Below are positions 58,708 to 64,000 of a stretch of 64,000 nucleotides of DNA, piece after piece. Source of the stretch: Leucobacter chromiireducens subsp. solipictus. GTDB lineage: Bacteria > Actinomycetota > Actinomycetes > Actinomycetales > Microbacteriaceae. The notes under the pieces are model-generated. The model was not told the DNA's origin, did no database searches, and was given only the letters and a program-made list of their open reading frames with translations. The position numbers and the translations under genes are program-made. The first letter of the stretch is position 1, and every line of letters begins with the position of its first letter. Where the stretch lies: the NCBI RefSeq assembly GCF_016758195.1, contig NZ_QYAC01000006.1, forward strand, positions 248,001-312,000, in the 5' to 3' direction.

Positions 58708-59898
58708 GTGTTCGGACGACGCAGCTCGCGCGAATTGGAATACCGGATCGCCATACTTGAGCGGCACACGGGTGCCGCTGAGCCGGGGCGGCCGGACACC
58801 CCGCCGGCCGCGATGCGGGGAGGCCGCCGGGGCCTGTGGGCGGACGGTTTCGGCAAGATGGCGACCCGTTCGCTGCAGGTCATCATCGTGCTCGCGCTCA
58901 CCGCCGTCGTGGTGCTGGGGCTGCGCAGCCTCAGCACCGTGGTCATCCCCATCCTGCTCGCGCTGATCCTCGCCTCGACGTTCTCGCCGGTGATGCGGTG
59001 GCTGCGGGGTCGGGGCGTGCCGTCGGTCCTCGCGACGGTGATGGTGTTGCTCGCGGTCGTGCTGCTGTTCACCGGCGTCGGCTGGCTGATCGTGTGGGCG
59101 GTGCGTGACGAGTGGGACGAACTCGCCACGCAGGCCCACGACGGCTTCACGCAGGTGCTCGACTGGGTGCAAACCCTGCCGTTCGCGCCGAGTGCGGATC
59201 AGATCTCCGAGTGGCAGGACACCGTCGTCGACTTCCTCACGAGCTCGCAGTTCGGCTCCGGTGCGCTCGCCGGCGTGGGAGCGGTGACGGGCTTCGTGAC
59301 GGGGCTCGTGCTCATGGTCGTGGTGCTGTTCTTCTTCTTGAAGGACGGCCCCCAGATCTGGCGATTCCTGCTCCGCCCCTTCTCGGGCGAGGGGCTCGCC
59401 CGCGCCGAGCGCGCCGGCGACAAGACGGTGGCGACACTTGGGTCCTATGTGCGCGGGACCGCCGCGGTGGCCGCGGTCGACGCGATCGGCATCTGGATCG
59501 GACTCATGATCCTGCAGGTGCCGCTCGCGCTCCCGCTGTCCGTGCTGGTGTTCGTGCTGGCGTTCATCCCGATCGTCGGCGCGACGCTCGCGGGGATCCT
59601 CGCCGCCCTGGTCGCGCTCGTGGCAAACGGGCCGCTCAGTGCGATCCTTGTCGTCGGCGTGGTGGTGCTCGTCAACCAGCTCGAGGGGAACTTCCTGCAG
59701 CCCGTGCTGATGGGCCGCGCGCTGAAACTGCACTCGCTCGTGATCCTGCTTGCGTTGACCATTGGCACCGTGCTCAGCGGCGTCCTGGGCGCCGTGCTCG
59801 CGGTGCCGATCGCGGCGGTCGCCTGGGGCATCATCCAGGTGTGGGACGGCCCGGACCTTCCCGCCAAGTGGTTCCGCCCGCGCGAGGAGCGCGCATAG
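58708..59898 (+). CDS. AI-2E family transporter
   Basis: 396 aa from the GTG at 58708 (GGGGGAGG upstream). Eight or so membrane segments in the AI-2E/YdiK pattern: FGKMATRSLQVIIVLALTAVVVLGLRSLSTVVIPILLALILASTFSPVMRWL, a hydrophilic loop with WDELATQAHDGFTQVLDWVQ, then the C-terminal block SVLVFVLAFIPIVGATLAGILAALVALVANGPLSAILVVGVVVLVNQLEGNFLQPVLMGRAL. Members include autoinducer-2 exporters and Na+/H+ antiporters; the substrate here is unknown. Confidence 0.9.
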   Translation: MFGRRSSRELEYRIAILERHTGAAEPGRPDTPPAAMRGGRRGLWADGFGKMATRSLQVIIVLALTAVVVLGLRSLSTVVIPILLALILASTFSPVMRWLRGRGVPSVLATVMVLLAVVLLFTGVGWLIVWAVRDEWDELATQAHDGFTQVLDWVQTLPFAPSADQISEWQDTVVDFLTSSQFGSGALAGVGAVTGFVTGLVLMVVVLFFFLKDGPQIWRFLLRPFSGEGLARAERAGDKTVATLGSYVRGTAAVAAVDAIGIWIGLMILQVPLALPLSVLVFVLAFIPIVGATLAGILAALVALVANGPLSAILVVGVVVLVNQLEGNFLQPVLMGRALKLHSLVILLALTIGTVLSGVLGAVLAVPIAAVAWGIIQVWDGPDLPAKWFRPREERA

Positions 59899-60021
59899 CC
59901 GCGCCGCACCGGTGACCGCCGCCGCGGTGCCCGCCGCTGTGGTGCCCGCGCCGAGAACCCCGAGGTGCGCTACTCTGGCAGCGAGCGCGGCGGCGGGTGC
60001 CGTGACCGACGAAGGAGTGTC

Positions 60022-60429
60022 ATGCGGTTCCTGTTCCAGATCCTCACGCAGATCGTGCTGGGGGCGATCGCGCTCATCGTGATCCATTTCGCGCTCCCCG
60101 GAGTCACCCTGCACCTGGCCGGCTTTTTCGTGGCGCTCGGCGTGTTCACGCTCGCGCACGCGCTGTTCGGCCCGTTCGTGCTGAACATTGCGCAGCGTTA
60201 TGCCGCGCCGCTCGCGGGCGGTGTGGGGCTCGTCGCCACCGTGCTCGCGTTGTGGGTCGCGACGCTGTTCCCGAACGGCATCCAGATTCAGGGGCTCGAT
60301 TCCTGGGTGCTCGCGCCCATCATCGTGTGGGTGATCACCGCGCTCGGCGGCTGGATCATCATGGCCTTCGTGGTGGACAAACGGCTCAAGCGCCGGGCGG
60401 CCGCGAAACTCGTGGGGGCACAGCGCTGA
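60022..60429 (+). CDS. Four-span membrane protein, holin-like
   Basis: 135 aa from the ATG at 60022 (GAAGGAG upstream). Four membrane segments and a short basic tail DKRLKRRAAAKLVG. The pattern matches phage-holin-superfamily-like membrane proteins found as single genes in many actinobacteria. No phage genes are nearby, so it is likely a cellular membrane protein of unknown role. It precedes an ABC exporter pair. Confidence 0.75.
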   Translation: MRFLFQILTQIVLGAIALIVIHFALPGVTLHLAGFFVALGVFTLAHALFGPFVLNIAQRYAAPLAGGVGLVATVLALWVATLFPNGIQIQGLDSWVLAPIIVWVITALGGWIIMAFVVDKRLKRRAAAKLVGAQR

Positions 60430-60458
60430 CTTCTCGCCCCGATCACACATCCGCCCCG

Positions 60459-61124
60459 ATGCTCACCGCTGACGCGGTGGGGGTGGAGCTCAGCGGTGCC
60501 GTGCTCCTGCCGGACACGAGCCTCGCCCTGCGCCCCGGGAGCTGCGCCGCGGTGCGCGGCCCGAACGGTGCGGGGAAGACGACGCTGCTGCGGGTGCTGG
60601 CCGGTCGGCTCCGCCCCACGCGCGGCCGCGCCACCCTGTTCGACCGGCCACTTGACGAGCGCGCCCGCGCCGTGCGTCAGCACATCGCGGCGCTCATCGA
60701 GCCGCCCGTGCTCTACCCGGATCTCACGCTCCGCGATCAGATCGCCTTGATCGTGGGGGCGTGGGCGGGTGCGGCTGCGCGGCCCCGCGCCCGGGCCGAC
60801 GCACCGGCCGTAGCCTGGCCGGGGTGGGGCGTGGACGCGATCGACCGCTTCGAGATTCGGCACCTGGAGACCCGCTTCCCGCACGAACTGTCGAGCGGGC
60901 AGCGCCAGCTCGTCTCGCTCGCCGCGACCTTTGCGCGGCCGGGCAGCGTGCTGCTCCTCGACGAGCCCGAGCAGCGGCTGGACCCCCACCGGCGGGGGCT
61001 CCTCGGCGACGCGATCCTCGCGGCCCGCGGTGCGGGTGTCGCGGTCGCCTTCGCCTCGCACGACGCGGACCTTGTGGCGCGTGTGGCCGACACCTCCCTC
61101 CACGTCGGGGGTGCGACGGCGTGA
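60459..61124 (+). CDS. ABC transporter ATP-binding protein
   Basis: 221 aa from the ATG at 60459. Walker A VRGPNGAGKTT, Q-loop IAALIEPPVLYPDLTLRDQ, signature LSSGQRQLVSLAATF, Walker B VLLLDEPEQRLD and the His of the switch in SHDADLV. It is the small ATPase type that serves efflux permeases. Its TGA overlaps the GTG of the next gene by GTGA, so the two form an exporter pair. Confidence 0.9.
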   Translation: MLTADAVGVELSGAVLLPDTSLALRPGSCAAVRGPNGAGKTTLLRVLAGRLRPTRGRATLFDRPLDERARAVRQHIAALIEPPVLYPDLTLRDQIALIVGAWAGAAARPRARADAPAVAWPGWGVDAIDRFEIRHLETRFPHELSSGQRQLVSLAATFARPGSVLLLDEPEQRLDPHRRGLLGDAILAARGAGVAVAFASHDADLVARVADTSLHVGGATA

Positions 61125-62830
61125 CACGCGGGGTGCCTGCCGCGCCGCCCGGCCCGGTGCCCGGCGCGTCGCCCCGTGCGCCCCTCACGGGCCTCCGGGC
61201 CGTCCGCGCCATCCGGCGCGCCCGCGGCGAGCAGCTCTCCGCGGGGGACGTGAGTTACCGGGTGTACCTCGCCGTGATGCTCGGGATCACGGTCGTGGCG
61301 CCATTCGTGCGGACCCTCGTCCTGGGGCTGGCCCCCGGGTTGCCGGGCACGGCCACGACGCACACGTCGACGCTCGCCGTGGCGCTGACGCTCCTCACCG
61401 CAGGGGCCGTGCTCCTGGGCGGTCATCTGGGCCCCGCCCGCGCCGGTCTGCCGCAGCTGGACCTCCTGTTCACGTCACCGATTCCACGCACCCGGCTGCT
61501 CGCGGGGTCGCTCCTGCGCTGGGGCACTGGCGGCGTCCTCCTCGGCGCGCTCGCCGGGGGCATCGTCGCCGTGGCGCTGCTCCTGTCCGGCCCGCTGGGG
61601 TGGGGGATGGGGCTGGCCGTCGTGGCGGGCGGCGCGTGCCTCGGCGCGATCCTCGTGGGCGCACAACTGCTCGGCCAGCGCGGACCGTCTCCCCGTGCGG
61701 GCCTCGCGGGCGGCCTGCTGCTTCTCGCGGGAGCGCAGGCGCTGCTCGGGGGCGGTGGGGCCGATGCGCAGCGGGGGGTCGCCCCGCTCCCGGATCCCTG
61801 GTCGGCGGCCGCCCGCGTCCTCGCAGCCGCGGCCCGAGCGGTGCACGCGGACGCGCTCCCGCAGGACGCGGCCGCGTGGTCCGGGAGCGGGGTGCCCGGC
61901 GATCTGATCCTGCTCGGGGCCGTGGCCCTGGCGCTCGGTGCCGCGGCGCTTCCCCTGGCGAGCCGGCTCCCGCGCGAACTGCTGCGCGCGCAGGCGGCGA
62001 CCTGGGACAGCGCGAGCACGCTGGCGCTGAGCGGCGATCCGAGCGCCGCCGTCGCCCGGTTCGGGGTTCCGGTCCGGTGGGGACGCCGCCTGCGACTCAC
62101 TCCGCGGGCTCGCGCGGGGCGCGCCCCGCACCCGCTCTCGCTTGTGGTGCGCCGCGATCTCCTCGGGCTGCTCCGTGCGCCGGGGCGGAGCCTCGCCGCG
62201 CTGTGCGGCGTTGCCGCAGCGGGGGCGCTGTGGGCGGCCGCGGTGTGCGTGCCGCGCGGGATCGGGGGCGCCGCACTGCTCGGCGCGCTCGCCCTCGTCT
62301 GCGCGCTCTGGTCGCTGGGTCCGTGGTGCCGCGGGATCGCGGCGGCCGCGGGCGGGGCCGGGGCACCGCCGCTGCTGCCGTTCTCGCCGGCCGGGTTGAT
62401 CCTGCGCCACGCGGTCGTGGCACTCGGGCTCGCGCTCCTCGTCACGCTGATCGCCGGGGTGGCGTTCGTGCTCGTGGGCACCGCGTCGGCCGCCCCCGAC
62501 GTCCTGGCGGTCCTCGGGACCGCGCCCGTGTTCGCGCTCGCCACCGTGCTCCTCCGGGTGGCCGGGGCCCTGAAGGGCACGATCCCGCTCCGGCTCTTGG
62601 CCCCGGTGCCCACCGCGGCGGGCGATCTCGCCGCGGTGAACGTGTTCCTCTGGTCGATCGACGGTCCCGTGGTCGCCGCGCTCGTCGGGGCGGCGCTGGG
62701 CGCGATGTGGGCGGCCGCGTCCGGGGCCGGCCTGCTGCTCGCCCTGCTCGGCTCGCTCGTGCTGCTCGCCGGGCTCGGCGCCTGGGCCCGGTCCCGCCTC
62801 ACCTCGGGCACCGAGGCCGCGGCGCACTAG
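61121..62830 (+). CDS. ABC transporter permease, multi-span
   Basis: 569 aa from the GTG at 61121. About twelve hydrophobic segments in two blocks separated by a basic cytosolic stretch (residues 310-360); YRVYLAVMLGITVVAPFVRTLVLGL opens the first block. No periplasmic domain. This is the architecture of ABC exporters for small amphipathic compounds. Partner of the ATPase upstream. The substrate cannot be inferred. Confidence 0.85.
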   Translation: MTRGVPAAPPGPVPGASPRAPLTGLRAVRAIRRARGEQLSAGDVSYRVYLAVMLGITVVAPFVRTLVLGLAPGLPGTATTHTSTLAVALTLLTAGAVLLGGHLGPARAGLPQLDLLFTSPIPRTRLLAGSLLRWGTGGVLLGALAGGIVAVALLLSGPLGWGMGLAVVAGGACLGAILVGAQLLGQRGPSPRAGLAGGLLLLAGAQALLGGGGADAQRGVAPLPDPWSAAARVLAAAARAVHADALPQDAAAWSGSGVPGDLILLGAVALALGAAALPLASRLPRELLRAQAATWDSASTLALSGDPSAAVARFGVPVRWGRRLRLTPRARAGRAPHPLSLVVRRDLLGLLRAPGRSLAALCGVAAAGALWAAAVCVPRGIGGAALLGALALVCALWSLGPWCRGIAAAAGGAGAPPLLPFSPAGLILRHAVVALGLALLVTLIAGVAFVLVGTASAAPDVLAVLGTAPVFALATVLLRVAGALKGTIPLRLLAPVPTAAGDLAAVNVFLWSIDGPVVAALVGAALGAMWAAASGAGLLLALLGSLVLLAGLGAWARSRLTSGTEAAAH

Positions 62831-62831
62831 C

Positions 62832-62960
62832 CTGGCGCGCCCCGCACGCGCGTCCCGCACGCGCGTCCCGCACGCGCGTCCCGCACGCGCGCCCCGCACG
62901 CGCGCCCCGCACGCGTGCCCGCGTGCCCGCGTGCGCCCCGCCTGCCCGCGTGCCCGCGTG
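62832..62960. repeat. Tandem GC-rich repeats after the permease gene
   Basis: Units such as cccgcacgcgcgt recur many times from 62845 to 62930, then gcctgcccgcgtg units to 62960. Perhaps a structured transcript end; no coding role. Confidence 0.85.
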
Positions 62961-63000
62961 CGCCCCGCCTGCCTGCGTGCGCGCCCCGCGCGCCCGCGTC

Positions 63001-63060
63001 ATCCATGGGTGAGTTTCCGGGCCTTCACGAACGCCAAGTCCCCGAAACTCACCCATGGAT
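63001..63060. terminator. Long hairpin between permease gene and tRNA-Glu
   Basis: ATCCATGGGTGAGTTTC (63001-63017) and GAAACTCACCCATGGAT (63044-63060) form a perfect 17-bp stem, with a 26-base loop. Its loop includes tcacgaacgcc, shared with the 19-bp repeat units at 36137 and 43012. It may end transcription from the exporter operon or be a repeat-family member. Confidence 0.6.
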
Positions 63061-63303
63061 CCGCTCCGCGCGCTCCGGATGGGCGCAGTGGATGCCGGCT
63101 CGGCCCTCGAGATCGCGCCGAGTCGCCTCGGTGCCACGTGTCCGGGGCACCGAGGAGGCCGGGAGCGGTCGGCGCAACATTGGCGGATTTCCGCGGGACA
63201 CACCCGGGATGAGTGGCCAAATTGGCCGTGATCCCCGAATCGTGTCAGAATATACAAGTCGTCAGGGCAGCGGGAAAAAATCCCGAAGCTCACGACAGCG
63301 TCC

Positions 63304-63376
63304 GGCCCCATCGTATAGCGGCCTAGTACGCCGCCCTCTCACGGCGGTAACGCGGGTTCGAATCCCGCTGGGGTCA
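63304..63376 (+). tRNA. tRNA-Glu (anticodon CTC)
   Basis: 73 bases with a normal cloverleaf: acceptor GGCCCCA paired with TGGGGTC (one G-U pair), anticodon stem CCGCC/GGCGG with loop CTCTCAC and anticodon CTC, and T-arm GCGGG-TTCGAAT-CCCGC. CCA is not encoded. Confidence 0.9.
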
Positions 63377-63383
63377 CCGGATC

Positions 63384-63421
63384 GAAAGCCTCACCTTCGG
63401 GTGGGGCTTTCGTGGTTTTTC
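63384..63421 (+). terminator. Rho-independent terminator after tRNA-Glu
   Basis: GAAAGCCTCACC and GGTGGGGCTTTC with a TTCG loop, then a run of T at 63416-63421. Confidence 0.8.
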
Positions 63422-63513
63422 GGGCCGTGTGTCCCGCCGCGAATGCGAGCTCCCGCCCGCGGGCCCCCGAGTATGCTGGGAACATTCCGTTTCGGCATAC
63501 AGAGGAGCGCTCA

Positions 63514-64000
63514 GTGACCCGCACCATCAAGCTCGCAGTCATCCCCGGCGACGGCATTGGCCCGGAGGTGATCGCGCAGGCAAATCGCGTGCTCGACGCC
63601 GCACTCGTGGGAAGCGACGTGACGCTTGAGCGTACGGAGTTCGCGCTCGGTGCCGACCGTTTCCTCGCGACGGGGGAGACCCTGCCCGAGGCCGAGCAGC
63701 AGGCGATCGCGGCACACGACGCGATCCTCTTCGGTGCGGTCGGCGGGGTTCCCGGCGATGCCCGCCTGAAGCACGCGAACATCGAGCGTGGCCTGCTCCT
63801 GAAGCTCCGCTTCGACTTCGAGCACTACGCGAACGTGCGCCCGTGCACGCTGTTCCCGGGCGTCGAGTCGACGCTGCGGGATCCCGGTGCCGTTGACTTC
63901 CTCGTGGTGCGCGAGGGCACCGAAGGCCCGTACGCGGGCAACGGCGGCGCGCTCCGCCCCGGCACGCCCAACGAGGTCGCGACGGAGGTCTCGGTGAACA
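63514..64000 (+). CDS. leuB: 3-isopropylmalate dehydrogenase (partial, cut by window edge)
   Basis: Starts at the GTG 63514 with AGAGGAG seven bases upstream and is open to base 64000, giving about 162 N-terminal residues. The isocitrate/isopropylmalate dehydrogenase N terminus is clear: [41 protein letters not shown] and [23 protein letters not shown], then [12 protein letters not shown]. It oxidatively decarboxylates 3-isopropylmalate in leucine synthesis. leuA lies about 25 kb to the left, so the leu genes are split. Confidence 0.92.
   Translation, partial: MTRTIKLAVIPGDGIGPEVIAQANRVLDAALVGSDVTLERTEFALGADRFLATGETLPEAEQQAIAAHDAILFGAVGGVPGDARLKHANIERGLLLKLRFDFEHYANVRPCTLFPGVESTLRDPGAVDFLVVREGTEGPYAGNGGALRPGTPNEVATEVSVN

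Noticed and set aside
59965..60021. Upstream start for the holin-like protein
   Set aside because: The upstream codons are Arg/Gly-rich leader; the ATG at 60022 has a proper GAAGGAG site.
62832..62960. CRISPR-like array
   Set aside because: The repeats are directly adjacent GC-rich units without unique spacers of constant length, and no cas genes are nearby.

Overview
The window is high-GC DNA with actinobacterial gene content and style: tightly packed operons, many 4-base ATGA/GTGA stop-start overlaps, GTG and TTG starts, an HNH/DUF222 (13E12-type) endonuclease, a GuaB1-type IMP-dehydrogenase paralogue, type-2 LeuA and an LAxTG cell-wall-anchored phosphatase. A member of the Microbacteriaceae (Leucobacter-like) is my best guess; this comes from gene style, not from a database match. 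Both ends are cut inside genes (a TetR regulator on the left, leuB on the right).

Left part (1-14067). A TetR regulator diverges from an alkyl-DHAP-synthase-like flavoprotein, an SDR reductase and a DagK-type lipid kinase, a plausible lipid (possibly ether-lipid) locus. Next comes a persulfide-handling unit: a CsoR-family regulator lacking the copper-binding His (CstR-like), with two identical operators, diverging from a 62-aa Cys protein, thioredoxin, a 40-aa Cys protein and an MBL-rhodanese fusion. After this lie an HNH endonuclease, an unknown protein, MsrB and a ComB-like protein.

14064-20260 (minus strand) is one translationally coupled chain, sulfonate-type ABC transporter (ATPase, lipoprotein, permease) > acetyl-CoA synthetase > O-acetylhomoserine sulfhydrylase > CoA-binding protein, with all five junctions overlapping by 4 bases. 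It looks like uptake of organosulfur plus assimilation into homocysteine.

20341-31324 is accessory in character: a lipoprotein, a frameshifted MFS transporter, an oxidoreductase with a divergent WYL regulator, then two coupled IclR regulators diverging from an aromatic meta-cleavage-type operon (VOC dioxygenase, frameshifted FAH hydrolase, carboxymuconolactone-decarboxylase-like protein, group D flavin monooxygenase, alpha/beta hydrolase, and a flavin reductase fused to an IclR-type effector domain). An IS3-family element with 55-bp terminal inverted repeats and an amber-interrupted transposase follows at 32236-33560, abutting the 3' half of a CPBP protease gene.

Right part (34065-64000) is mostly chromosomal housekeeping: a GlsB-like protein, YggS, an atypical tRNA-Cys, a META lipoprotein, leuA with an apparent leucine-rich leader peptide and hairpin, a GntR/ABC-ATPase pair, two CNNM/CorC-type membrane proteins, a YdeI-like protein, an SRAP protein, an M20 dipeptidase, MscL, a PhnF-like regulator diverging from HAD-phnD-phnC-phnE, a wall-anchored metallophosphoesterase, a DUF4190-like protein, GuaB1, ThrC, an AI-2E-type transporter, an ABC exporter pair, tRNA-Glu and the start of leuB. 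Short tandem repeats are unusually common, both in frame inside coding regions and between genes, and a 19-bp repeat unit recurs in inverted arrangement at two loci.
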